Positions 1-8,164 of a DNA stretch of 19,650 bases are shown in pieces. Made by a program: the position numbers and the translations under genes. The notes under the pieces were generated by a model. The model worked only from the letters and a program-made list of their open reading frames with translations. It was not told where the DNA came from and made no database searches. The stretch spans positions 1 to 19,650 of the forward strand of contig CAMVBP010000009.1 in assembly GCA_947165795.1 (NCBI GenBank). Reading direction: 5' to 3'. The first letter of the stretch is position 1, and each line of letters begins with the position of its first letter. The stretch is from an uncultured Treponema sp. (lineage in GTDB: Bacteria; Spirochaetota; Spirochaetia; Treponematales; Treponemataceae).

Positions 1-590
1 TCAATATATTCAAGAACAGAAAAATCCTTTGAAGAAAACTGATCAAATGTTGTTTTTGTAGAAAAATTAAAGCCGTGCCTCATCCATATTCGTACAAGTT
101 CTGTAATAATCAGACTGATTGTAGAAGCAACTTTTATATCATAGCCAAATGCCTTATGATTTGTTTCCCATATGCAATTTTCAAAAAATAATTTTACGGG
201 ATTAAATCTTATCTCTTCTGCGGTAATTAAATTTGTTGCATCGTTATCTCTTGTTACGGCGTCTAAAAGCCGTGGAAGCTTTGGAGATCCAGGTGTTGTA
301 TTTGAAAGAATCATATCGTCAAACTTAATTACGTAGAAAAATGGCTTATCGGGATTTTTTTTATCGTTGGGATAGTCTAAAAATGCATGAACCTGCTTTG
401 GATGAAAAATAATCATGTCGCCCGGACTCATTGTGAATTTTTTACCTTCAACTTCGGCATATAAAATTCCGCTTACCAGATAAACCATTTCGGTAAAATA
501 ATGCCAGTGTGGCTTTACAAATTTCCAGTCACCGGAAAAAGCCTGAAAAGGAGCATTTAAGCTGTCGCTATATTCAAATAAATTGTCCAT
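1..590 (-). CDS. AraC-family transcriptional regulator, N-terminal part (cut by window edge)
   Basis: The minus strand is open from an ATG at 588-590 to the window edge, giving 196 codons without a stop. A Shine-Dalgarno sequence (AGGTG, 5 bases before the ATG) supports the start. The protein begins MDNLFEYSDSLNAPF and shows an AraC-type cupin sensor: a PHWHYFTEMVYLVSG strand with the metal- or ligand-pocket-like HWH, then a KKFTMSPGDMIIFHPKQVHAF turn. The visible part ends VLEYI, which is how the first helix of the AraC/XylS DNA-binding domain usually starts, so the two helix-turn-helix motifs should lie outside the window. Such proteins sense a small molecule and activate or repress nearby genes. 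The gene is divergent from the ABC exporter pair across 118 bases, so it is a likely regulator of that pair (inference). The ligand cannot be read from the sequence. Confidence 0.82.
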   Translation of the reverse strand, partial: MDNLFEYSDSLNAPFQAFSGDWKFVKPHWHYFTEMVYLVSGILYAEVEGKKFTMSPGDMIIFHPKQVHAFLDYPNDKKNPDKPFFYVIKFDDMILSNTTPGSPKLPRLLDAVTRDNDATNLITAEEIRFNPVKLFFENCIWETNHKAFGYDIKVASTISLIITELVRIWMRHGFNFSTKTTFDQFSSKDFSVLEYI

Positions 591-708
591 AGGCACCTCA
601 TAGAGATTTGTACAATTATTCTTCCATTTCTTTATATCATCAAATCAAGACAAATGCTAGAGTTAAAGTTACATTATAATCAATTTGTTTTATAATGGTG
701 GAGTGAAT
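591..708. promoter_or_regulatory. Divergent intergenic region with candidate exporter promoters
   Basis: This 118-base space lies between the divergent regulator and the exporter genes. On the plus strand TATAAT occurs twice, at 675-680 and 691-696, exactly 16 bases apart. The second has GTTACA (668-673) as a -35 at 17 bases, but would start transcription only about 6 bases before the ATG. The first would leave a leader of about 22 bases carrying the whole Shine-Dalgarno sequence, but has no good -35. A short palindrome TTGTACAA lies at 608-615 near the regulator. A weak -35 is what one expects of a promoter that needs an AraC-type activator. The assignment is by eye only. Confidence 0.4.
697..703 (+). 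promoter_or_regulatory. Ribosome binding site that fixes the start of the first exporter gene
   Basis: GGTGGAG stands 5 bases before the ATG at 709. The reading frame is open further up to a TTG at 685, but that codon has no Shine-Dalgarno sequence and would put the -10-like box at 691-696 inside the gene. The ATG at 709 is therefore preferred. Confidence 0.7.
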
Positions 709-2445
709 ATGACAAAGAACGCTGCTTTTTACTGGATTTGGTCTTATGTTCGGCGTTACAGATTTTTAATGCTCATCGGGCTTTCTTTAAGCGTTATTGT
801 TGCCGCTTTAAATATGATTAATCCTTTAATTACAGGTAACATTGTTGATAAGGTTATTCAGGGCGGTCAGCATTCAATTCTTCTCAAGCTCATTTTAATT
901 ATGATTTGTACAACAGTAGGAAAATCGATTCTGCGTTATACCTATCAGGTTATTTTTGAACATTGTTCTCAGAATGTTATTTTAAAAATGCGTCAGGATT
1001 TGTATGCACATATTCAGACATTAGATTTTTCCTGGTACGATTCTTCTCATACAGGAAATGTAATGACTTTATTAACTTCTGATCTTGATAAGGTAAGACA
1101 TTTTGTTGCCTGGGTTTTGTATCAGATACTCGAAAATTCTTTGATATATATTTTTTCAATAATCACACTTTCTTCTATTAATTGGAAGCTTACTCTGGCA
1201 TTTATGGTTATTGCGCCGCCGGTTTTATTATTGATTAATAAATTTAAAATAAAAATTAAGCCTGCGCATATGGCTGTTAGGGATCAGTTTGCTGTTTTAA
1301 ATACTCGGGTTGGAGAAAATATTGAAGGAAATCGTGTAGTAAAGGCTTTTGTAAGGGAAAAATACGAAATAAGTAAATTTGATGTAGAAAATGAAAAATA
1401 TCAGGATGTTTCTGTTAAGAATGCAGATGTACGCGTAAAATATACTCCGTGGATTGAAGCTTTATGTGGAATTCTTCCGGTAATTTTGATTTTGTTTGGC
1501 GGTTATCTTGTAATTAATAATCAGATGACAATCGGACAGCTGGTTACTTTTAACGGATTAATGTGGGCCTTTACTCAGCCAATTAATATGTTTGGAATTC
1601 TTGTAGACAATACTCAGAATTTTGCTGCTTCAAAAGACCGTTTATATGAACTGTGGTGCGCTGAATCAAAAATAAAAAATACAACAGAAAAAACTCCTGT
1701 AAAAAAAGAAGAAAGTATTACAGGAAATGTTCAGTTTAAGAATGTAAGTTTTTCTTATAAAGAAGTTCCTGTTTTAAAGAATGTAAATTTTGAAATTGAA
1801 AGCGGAAAAACAGTTGGAATCCTTGGGCCTACAGGTTCGGGAAAATCAACTCTGGCTAATCTTTTATGCCGTTATTATGATGTTTCTTCCGGAGAAATTC
1901 TGATTGATGGAATTAATGTAAAAGACTATGACCTTCAGTATTTAAGAAGAAATGTTGGAATTACAATGCAGGAGGCTTTTTTGTTCAGCGATACAATAGA
2001 AGGAAATATTGCTTTTGCTGATATTGAAGCCGATTTTTCTGAAGTAGAAAAAGCCAGTGAGCTTGCAAGAGTTAAAGAATTTATTGGTGATGTAACAGAC
2101 GGCTATGATACAATTGTCGGCGAAAGGGGAGTTGGATTAAGCGGCGGTCAAAAACAGAGAATCGCTCTTGCCAGGCTTTTCCTGGCAAATCCAAAAATTA
2201 TGATTCTTGATGATACAACCAGTGCAGTTGATAACGATACTGAAAAGAAAATTCGTGAAAGCATAAAGCTTCAGAGTAAGGGACATACAACTTTTATAAT
2301 AAGTCATAGGGTTTCTTCTTTTGAAGATGCAGATATTATTATTGTTCTGGAAAACGGATCTGTTACACAATATGGAACTCATAACGAGCTTATTGCGCAG
2401 GATGGATATTATAAACAGGTCTGGGAAGAGCAGAACTGTGTCTGA
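709..2445 (+). CDS. ABC exporter half-transporter, subunit with degenerate Walker B (heterodimeric multidrug/lipid exporter)
   Basis: A 578-residue type I ABC exporter half-transporter in the inner membrane. About 300 residues of six-helix membrane domain precede a C-terminal ATPase domain. The ATPase shows Walker A GPTGSGKST at 373-381, a canonical signature LSGGQ at 477-481, Walker B ending D501, and the switch histidine H533. The residue after the Walker B aspartate is D502 instead of the catalytic glutamate (ILDDTTSAVD). This is typical of the degenerate subunit of heterodimeric exporters such as TM287/288, LmrCD and BmrCD. The gene is 14 bases upstream of a second half-transporter with the complementary defect, so the two proteins almost certainly form one heterodimer. 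The substrate is unknown; drugs, peptides or lipids are all possible. The adjacent divergent AraC-type gene may control it. Confidence 0.93.
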   Translation: MTKNAAFYWIWSYVRRYRFLMLIGLSLSVIVAALNMINPLITGNIVDKVIQGGQHSILLKLILIMICTTVGKSILRYTYQVIFEHCSQNVILKMRQDLYAHIQTLDFSWYDSSHTGNVMTLLTSDLDKVRHFVAWVLYQILENSLIYIFSIITLSSINWKLTLAFMVIAPPVLLLINKFKIKIKPAHMAVRDQFAVLNTRVGENIEGNRVVKAFVREKYEISKFDVENEKYQDVSVKNADVRVKYTPWIEALCGILPVILILFGGYLVINNQMTIGQLVTFNGLMWAFTQPINMFGILVDNTQNFAASKDRLYELWCAESKIKNTTEKTPVKKEESITGNVQFKNVSFSYKEVPVLKNVNFEIESGKTVGILGPTGSGKSTLANLLCRYYDVSSGEILIDGINVKDYDLQYLRRNVGITMQEAFLFSDTIEGNIAFADIEADFSEVEKASELARVKEFIGDVTDGYDTIVGERGVGLSGGQKQRIALARLFLANPKIMILDDTTSAVDNDTEKKIRESIKLQSKGHTTFIISHRVSSFEDADIIIVLENGSVTQYGTHNELIAQDGYYKQVWEEQNCV

Positions 2446-2459
2446 TTGAGAGGTTTATT

Positions 2460-4235
2460 ATGGCAAGAAATAAATTTGATGCTGATGAAGAAATAGAACA
2501 GAAATTTAATGCTCACATAATTTTAAGATTGCTTAAGTGGATAAAACCTTTTTCCGGATGGATGCTTTTTTCCTGTGTGTTAATGCTTCTTTCTTCGGGA
2601 ATTTCATTAACCAGCCCATATCTTATCCGCATGGCAATTGATACAGCAATTCCAAATAAAGATTACAGAATGCTCATTATTCTTTCTTCGATTATGTTAG
2701 TTTCTACTCTTGTGGTAAGAATTCTGCTTGCAGAAAAATTAAAGATAATGACCAGAGTTGCTCAAAAAATAATTGTAAATATCCGCAAGGATGTTTTTAC
2801 AAAATTGCAAAGTCTTCCATTCACATATTTTGACAGCCGCCCGCATGGAAAAATTTTAATTCGTGTTGTTAATTATGTAAACTCACTTTCAGATTTACTT
2901 TCCAATGGAATTATTCAGCTTTTTTCAGATTTATTCACTCTTATTGTAATTATCATTTTTATGCTTGTTATAGATGTAAAGCTTACGCTTGTCTGCATGG
3001 CTGTTCTTCCTGTACTTTTTATAATTCTTTTTTCTATGAAAAAAAAGCAGCATGAAGCATGGAAGCAGGAAAGCTATAAGCGTTCAAATTTAACTGCTTA
3101 TATTTCTGAAAGTTTGAACGGTATGAAAATTACGCAAAGCTTTGCACGCGAAGAAGTGAATCAGGGAATATTCAACGATTTATGCCGCAAATGCAAAAAG
3201 GTCTGGATACGGGCTGTAAATATTAATAATATAATCTGGCCGGTTGTAGATAATCTTTCTACTCTTGGAGTTGCTCTTGTTTATCTTGCTGGAATTGCAT
3301 GGCTTGGAAAAGAAACCGGACATGCAGTTACAATCGGAACTCTTGTTGCTTTTGCAGGCTATATCTGGCGCTTCTGGTTTCCTATTCAGAGCCTTGGAAA
3401 TTTTTATAATTCTATGGTTACGACAGGTGCTTATGTTGAACGCATATTTGAGCTTCTTGATGAAAAAGAAGATATTACAGACTGCGAAAATGCAGTTGAA
3501 CTTCCGCCGATCCGCGGACACGTTACCTTTGATCATGTAAATTTTTCTTATGAAAAAGATACTCCGGTATTAAAAGACGTTAATTTTGTAATTACACCCG
3601 GAATGACTGTTGCAATAGTTGGTCCTACAGGAGCCGGAAAAACTACAATAGTTAATCTCTTAACAAGATTTTATAATCCTGATAATGGAAAAATTTTGAT
3701 AGATGGTCTTGATATTCAAAGCCTTAAAATAAAATCTATAAGAAAACAGGTTGGCGTAATGCTTCAGGATTCTTTTTTATTCAGCGGAACAATTATGGAA
3801 AATATTCGCTACGGAAATCTTGAAGCAAGTGATGAAGACTGTATAAAAGCTGCAAAAACAGTTCAGGCTCATGAATTTATTTCTGCTTTTCCGGAAGGTT
3901 ACAATACAAAACTTTCTGCAAACGGAGGCGGCTTGAGTCAGGGACAAAAGCAGCTTTTAAGCTTTGCAAGGGTTCTTTTAAGTGATCCAAGAATTTTAAT
4001 TCTGGATGAAGCAACTTCTTCTGTAGATACTCATACAGAAAAAGCTTTGCAAAAAGGTCTTGGTGAGCTTTTAAAAGGAAGAACAAGTTTTATAATTGCT
4101 CATCGACTTTCAACAATTCGTAATGCAGACATTATTTTTTATGTTGATCATGGTCAGATTGTAGAAAGTGGAAATCACGAAGAGCTTGTAAAACTCGGCG
4201 GAAAGTATGCAGACATGGTAAAAATCAAAAGATAG
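2460..4235 (+). CDS. ABC exporter half-transporter, subunit with catalytic Walker B and degenerate signature
   Basis: A 591-residue partner of the preceding gene, with the same layout: a hydrophilic N-terminus, six membrane helices (to about residue 310) and a C-terminal ATPase. Walker A is GPTGAGKTT from G388. Walker B is ILILDE with the catalytic E517, and the switch histidine is H548. The signature is LSQGQ (492-496) instead of LSGGQ. In the sandwich dimer this altered signature faces the Walker A/B of the first subunit, whose catalytic glutamate is Asp. One composite site is therefore weakened on both faces and the other (LSGGQ of subunit 1 with E517 here) is fully canonical. GAGAGG at 2448-2453 is the ribosome binding site, and the 14-base gap indicates co-transcription. 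Substrate unknown. Confidence 0.93.
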   Translation: MARNKFDADEEIEQKFNAHIILRLLKWIKPFSGWMLFSCVLMLLSSGISLTSPYLIRMAIDTAIPNKDYRMLIILSSIMLVSTLVVRILLAEKLKIMTRVAQKIIVNIRKDVFTKLQSLPFTYFDSRPHGKILIRVVNYVNSLSDLLSNGIIQLFSDLFTLIVIIIFMLVIDVKLTLVCMAVLPVLFIILFSMKKKQHEAWKQESYKRSNLTAYISESLNGMKITQSFAREEVNQGIFNDLCRKCKKVWIRAVNINNIIWPVVDNLSTLGVALVYLAGIAWLGKETGHAVTIGTLVAFAGYIWRFWFPIQSLGNFYNSMVTTGAYVERIFELLDEKEDITDCENAVELPPIRGHVTFDHVNFSYEKDTPVLKDVNFVITPGMTVAIVGPTGAGKTTIVNLLTRFYNPDNGKILIDGLDIQSLKIKSIRKQVGVMLQDSFLFSGTIMENIRYGNLEASDEDCIKAAKTVQAHEFISAFPEGYNTKLSANGGGLSQGQKQLLSFARVLLSDPRILILDEATSSVDTHTEKALQKGLGELLKGRTSFIIAHRLSTIRNADIIFYVDHGQIVESGNHEELVKLGGKYADMVKIKR

Positions 4236-4267
4236 GAAAAAACATAAATTTGTGATATATTGTATGT
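4233..4267 (+). promoter_or_regulatory. Extended -10 promoter of sbcD, predicted leaderless start
   Basis: TGATATATT (4253-4261) matches the extended -10 pattern TGnTATAAT with one change. The hexamer TATATT ends at 4261 and the ATG begins at 4268, leaving exactly 6 bases, so a transcript starting 7 bases after the box would begin with the A of the ATG. There is only a poor -35 (TAGGAA at 4233-4238, 17-base spacer), which extended -10 promoters tolerate. No Shine-Dalgarno sequence is present. The TGA at 4253-4255 is an in-frame stop, so no longer start exists. Not measured; prediction by eye. Confidence 0.5.
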
Positions 4268-5395
4268 ATGAAAATAATTCATCTTGCGGATTTGCATTTA
4301 GGAAAACGTGTCTATGAATTTTCCATGTGCGAAGATCAGAAATATATCCTAAATCAAATTTTACAGATTATCGATGAAAAAAAGCCCGATTGCATAATTA
4401 TTGCCGGTGATGTTTATGATAAGTCTGTGCCGCCTGTAGAAGCCGTGGAGCTTCTTGATTATTTTTTAATTCAGCTTTCCAATAGAAAGCTTCCTGTATT
4501 TATAATAAGCGGAAATCACGACAGTCCGGAGCGCCTTGCTTTTGGTTCAAGCCTAATGGAATCCAGTAAAGTTTTTGTTTCTCCGGCTTATGACGGCTCT
4601 GTTAAAAAAATAAGTTTGAATGATGATTTTGGTGCAGTTAATTTTTATCTTCTGCCGTTTATAAAGCCAACTACCGTTCGTCAGTTTTTTCCGGATGAGA
4701 AAATTGAAGATTATAATGATGCAGTAAAGGCGGCGCTTAAAAATTTAGAGCTTAATAAAAAAGAAAGGAATGTTCTTATTGCGCATCAGTTTGTTACCGG
4801 CGCACAGACCTGCGATTCAGAAGAAAAAAATGTCGGCGGAATGGATAATGTAAGTGCAGAACTTTTTTATGATTTTGATTATACGGCGCTTGGACATATT
4901 CACGGTCCGCAGAAAATAATCAGGGAAAATATTCGGTACAGCGGAACGCCTTTAAAATATTCTTTTTCGGAATGCAATCATAAAAAAAGTGTTTTATTTG
5001 TTGAGTTAAAGGAAAAGGAAAATTTTTCTTTTGAATGCATTCCGTTAAAACCTTTTAAAGATTTGAGGGAAATTAAAGGCAGCTACGACCAGATAATGCT
5101 CAAGAAAAATTACGAAAACACAAATACAGAAGATTATGTTCATATTACATTAACCGACGAAGAAGACATTCCTGAAGTTTTTTCAAAATTGCGTACGGTT
5201 TATAAAAATCTTATGAAGATTGATTATGATAATTTAAGAACTCAGTCTTACATGAATATTTCTGAAAATACAGTCGAAACTGCTTCTCCGCTTGAACTGT
5301 TCGAAAAGTTTTATGAATTACAGAACAATTCACAGCTCGATGAAGATTCCAGAAAATTTTTGATTTCGCAAATGGAAGAAATCTGGGAGAAGTAG
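4268..5395 (+). CDS. sbcD: SbcD, Mre11-type nuclease subunit of the SbcCD complex
   Basis: A 375-residue metallophosphoesterase nuclease that works with SbcC in the cytoplasm to open DNA hairpins and trim blocked or double-strand ends. The five phosphoesterase motifs are visible: D8-L-H10 (ADLHLG), G47-D48 (AGDVYD), G82-N83-H84-D85, H173 (LIAHQF) and G209-H210-I-H212 (LGHIHG). Together these supply the two-metal site. The first ~235 residues form the catalytic domain; the rest is the capping and SbcC-binding region. sbcC begins 3 bases after the stop codon, the usual operon. The ATG at 4268 is fixed by an in-frame TGA 15 bases upstream. It has no Shine-Dalgarno sequence and may be translated from a leaderless mRNA. 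An out-of-frame ATG lies 4 bases upstream. Confidence 0.96.
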   Translation: MKIIHLADLHLGKRVYEFSMCEDQKYILNQILQIIDEKKPDCIIIAGDVYDKSVPPVEAVELLDYFLIQLSNRKLPVFIISGNHDSPERLAFGSSLMESSKVFVSPAYDGSVKKISLNDDFGAVNFYLLPFIKPTTVRQFFPDEKIEDYNDAVKAALKNLELNKKERNVLIAHQFVTGAQTCDSEEKNVGGMDNVSAELFYDFDYTALGHIHGPQKIIRENIRYSGTPLKYSFSECNHKKSVLFVELKEKENFSFECIPLKPFKDLREIKGSYDQIMLKKNYENTNTEDYVHITLTDEEDIPEVFSKLRTVYKNLMKIDYDNLRTQSYMNISENTVETASPLELFEKFYELQNNSQLDEDSRKFLISQMEEIWEK

Positions 5396-5398
5396 AAA

Positions 5399-8140
5399 AT
5401 GCGGCCGTTAAAAATTTCAATTGAAGGTTTTGGAACATACTGTAAAGCAGTCGAAATAGATTTTACAAAATTTGGAAACTCCGGACTTTATTTAATAACC
5501 GGCGATACCGGCTCTGGAAAAACAACAATTTTTGATGCAATTACTTTTGCACTGTATGGTGAACCGAGCGGTTCTTTCCGTCAGTCGTCTATGCTGCGTT
5601 CAACTTATGCAGACGAAAATACGCCCACTTATGTTGAACTTGAATTTTTATTTAGAGATAAAATTTACAAAGTAAACAGAAATCCGTCTTATTTAAGAAA
5701 AGCAAAAAGGGGAGACGGATTAGTTTCTCAGGATGCAGATGCAGCCTTGTATTGTCCGGATGGAAGTGTAATTACAAAAACTCAGACAGTAACAAATTAT
5801 ATAACGGAGCTTCTCGGGCTGGATAGAAATCAGTTTATGCAGATTGCAATGATTGCTCAGGGAGATTTTCAAAAGCTTCTTACAAGCGATACGTCTGACC
5901 GTCAGGAAATATTCAGAAAGATTTTTAAGACGGATAAATATCAGCAGTTACAGAAAAATCTTTCTGCACAGGAAAATGAATTAAAAAATAAATGTGTTGT
6001 CTTAAGAAATTCGCTAACAACTTTTTTCTCGTCTGCAATATCAGATTCTGAAGAATTTTTAGAATTAAAGGAAAAGGATTTTTTCTGGGATGAAAAAATT
6101 GAATTCCTAAACAAATTAATTTTGGAAAATGAAGAAGAAAAATTTAAAAAAGAAAAAGAACATGAAAAATTAAAAAAGAAGCTTGAAGAATATGCCGTAA
6201 AAATTTCTGGTATAGAAGATTATAAATCTGCTGAAAAAGAGGAAAATGAAATTCTTCAGATTGTAGAAAATCTTGAACAGAAAAATTCTGAATTATTGGA
6301 AAATAAAAATAAATTAGAAAATCAAAAGGAAGAATTTTCGGAAAAAGAAAAAAAATTAACTTTACTTAAAGATTCATTAAAGGATTACGAAAATTATGAA
6401 CAGCTTTTAATAATGAATGACCGGCTTTCGGAAAAAAATAATGAACTGAATGCTGAGTTTGAAAAATTAAACGCTCGGATTAGTAAGGGTGAAAATTTAA
6501 TTAACGAAACGGAAAAGCTTATAAAGGAATTAGCATCAGCTAAAGAAAGCTGTCTGCTTTTAAAAGCAGAAAAAGAAAAGCTGATTTTAAAAGAAAAAAA
6601 TATTCAGGAAATAATTGAATTAGAAAATCACAGAAAATTTTTAGAAGATGAGCTTTTAAAAAATCAGGATGAATTAAAAGAAATTATAAAAGAAAGCGAA
6701 GCACTCCAGAAAAAATATATGGACGCTTATAATAATTTTTTAAATGCGCAGGCTGGAATTCTTGCTTCAACTTTAGAAGAAAATTCTCCGTGTCCGGTAT
6801 GCGGTTCATTAATTCATCCGTCTCCTGCAAAAAAATCAGAAAACGTACTTTCGCAGAACGAGCTTGAATTATTAAAAAAAGAAGCTGAAGATTCTTCCAA
6901 TCTTTCAACAGAAAAAAGTCAGGCCTGTGCAGTTTTAATAACAAAAATCGATAATGTAAAAAATCAGATTCAGGAAAAAAAATCTGAAGCAAAAATGCAG
7001 GACGAAGAAAAAACAGTTTTTGATTTTCTTGAAGAAGTGCAGAATGAAATTTCAATCTGTCAGAATCAGTTAGTTGAAAATAACACAAAAGTTGAAAAAT
7101 GTTCCGAATTAGAAACTCAGCTTCCAAAATATAAATCTCTTTCAGAAGAATTAAAGAAGCAACGCGATGATAAAAAAGAAGAAATTATAAAAATTGAATC
7201 TGAAGTTTTGAATAATGAAAAAAATATAAATGAATTAAAAAAAGAACTGGAATTTTCTTCAAAAAAAGATGCAGAAGATTTTATAGAAAAACTTGATTCA
7301 GAAATTAATGAATTTAATTCGGCGCTTGAAAAATGCAGTACGGAATATTTAAGCAATAAAGAAGAGCTAGTTCAGAAACAGACTTCGCTTAAAGAAATTA
7401 AAAAGCGTCTTGAAATTCATTTTGATTTTGATGCAGAAGAAATTTTAAATCAGGCACAAACGCTCGAAGAAGAAGAAAAAAATCTGCAGGAAAATCTTAC
7501 GCAGTTATATCACCAGATAGAAACAAATAATTCCGTTTATAAAAATCTGCGCGAAAATACTTCAAAGCTTAAAAAACTTGAAAGTGAATATTCAATGATT
7601 CAAAAGTTATCTGCAACTGCCAATGGAAAAATAGGGCAGGGAAAAGACAGAATTATGCTTGAAACCTATGTTCAGATGACTTATTTTGACCGCATAATTG
7701 CCCATGCTAATAAACGATTTTTAATTATGTCCGGCGGACAATATGAGCTTGTAAGAAAAAAATCAAGCGATGATGCAAGAATTATCAGCGGGCTTGAATT
7801 AAATGTTATTGATCATTACAGCGGAAGCGAAAGAAGTGTAAAGTCACTTTCGGGCGGAGAATCTTTTGAAGCTTCGCTGGCTCTGGCGCTTGGACTTTCG
7901 GATGAAATTGCTTGTACAGCGGGCGGAATTAAAATTGACACAATGTTTATTGATGAAGGCTTTGGAACTCTCGATACTGATACAATTCAAAAAGCTTATG
8001 ATGCGCTTGTTCTGGTAAGCGAAGAAAATCGTCTTGTAGGAATTATTTCTCATGTTGATTTCTTAAAGGAAAAAATTGACAGGCAGATTGTCGTAAAAAA
8101 AGAATTGGATAAAGGAAGTCATGTAAAAATTGTTTTGTAA
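5399..8140 (+). CDS. sbcC: SbcC, Rad50-type SMC-like ATPase of the SbcCD nuclease
   Basis: A 913-residue ATPase subunit that clamps DNA and gates the SbcD nuclease. Walker A GDTGSGKTT lies at 35-43, with a Q-loop region in IAQGDFQKLL. Two long Lys/Glu/Asn-rich coiled-coil arms flank a zinc hook CPVC at 465-468, almost exactly in the middle. The C-terminal head has the signature LSGGE at 817-821, Walker B ending D852-E853 (FIDEGFGTLD), and a switch histidine in IISHVDFL. The length is a little shorter than E. coli SbcC (about 1050), mainly in the coil arms. GGGAG at 5385-5389, inside the end of sbcD, is the ribosome binding site, 9 bases before the ATG. The stop codon lies within an inverted repeat at 8126-8148. 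Confidence 0.96.
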   Translation: MRPLKISIEGFGTYCKAVEIDFTKFGNSGLYLITGDTGSGKTTIFDAITFALYGEPSGSFRQSSMLRSTYADENTPTYVELEFLFRDKIYKVNRNPSYLRKAKRGDGLVSQDADAALYCPDGSVITKTQTVTNYITELLGLDRNQFMQIAMIAQGDFQKLLTSDTSDRQEIFRKIFKTDKYQQLQKNLSAQENELKNKCVVLRNSLTTFFSSAISDSEEFLELKEKDFFWDEKIEFLNKLILENEEEKFKKEKEHEKLKKKLEEYAVKISGIEDYKSAEKEENEILQIVENLEQKNSELLENKNKLENQKEEFSEKEKKLTLLKDSLKDYENYEQLLIMNDRLSEKNNELNAEFEKLNARISKGENLINETEKLIKELASAKESCLLLKAEKEKLILKEKNIQEIIELENHRKFLEDELLKNQDELKEIIKESEALQKKYMDAYNNFLNAQAGILASTLEENSPCPVCGSLIHPSPAKKSENVLSQNELELLKKEAEDSSNLSTEKSQACAVLITKIDNVKNQIQEKKSEAKMQDEEKTVFDFLEEVQNEISICQNQLVENNTKVEKCSELETQLPKYKSLSEELKKQRDDKKEEIIKIESEVLNNEKNINELKKELEFSSKKDAEDFIEKLDSEINEFNSALEKCSTEYLSNKEELVQKQTSLKEIKKRLEIHFDFDAEEILNQAQTLEEEEKNLQENLTQLYHQIETNNSVYKNLRENTSKLKKLESEYSMIQKLSATANGKIGQGKDRIMLETYVQMTYFDRIIAHANKRFLIMSGGQYELVRKKSSDDARIISGLELNVIDHYSGSERSVKSLSGGESFEASLALALGLSDEIACTAGGIKIDTMFIDEGFGTLDTDTIQKAYDALVLVSEENRLVGIISHVDFLKEKIDRQIVVKKELDKGSHVKIVL

Positions 8141-8148
8141 ACAATTTT
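8126..8148. repeat. Perfect 10-bp inverted repeat spanning the sbcC stop and the fliG-like promoter
   Basis: AAAATTGTTT (8126-8135), a 3-base loop TGT, then AAACAATTTT (8139-8148) pair perfectly. The repeat contains the sbcC stop codon (8138-8140) and covers the -35 (8130-8135) and most of the spacer of the next promoter. As RNA it could be a weak A/T hairpin with a TTTT run, a modest terminator for sbcCD. As DNA it looks like an operator of the form TTGTTT-N3-AAACAA. The sequence alone cannot decide between the two. Confidence 0.6.
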
Positions 8149-8164
8149 ATGATACAATGAAAAA
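8130..8164 (+). promoter_or_regulatory. Promoter of the fliG-like gene, predicted leaderless start
   Basis: The -35 is TTGTTT (8130-8135). After a 17-base spacer the extended -10 is TGATACAAT (8150-8158). The hexamer TACAAT ends 6 bases before the ATG at 8165, so the expected transcription start is the A of the start codon. No Shine-Dalgarno sequence is present, and the TGA at 8150-8152 is an in-frame stop. The geometry is identical to that upstream of sbcD. Confidence 0.6.

Noticed and set aside
685..708. TTG at 685 as start of the first exporter gene
   Set aside because: No Shine-Dalgarno sequence lies before it, and a good one (GGTGGAG) sits 5 bases before the ATG at 709.
4264..4317. Short overlapping frame from the ATG at 4264 just before sbcD
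   Set aside because: It is only 18 codons with a TGA stop and no ribosome binding site; likely chance.
6684..7127. Open frame of 147 codons on the minus strand inside sbcC
   Set aside because: It is the reverse of the Lys/Glu-rich coiled coil, gives Leu/Phe-rich low-complexity protein and has no family resemblance.
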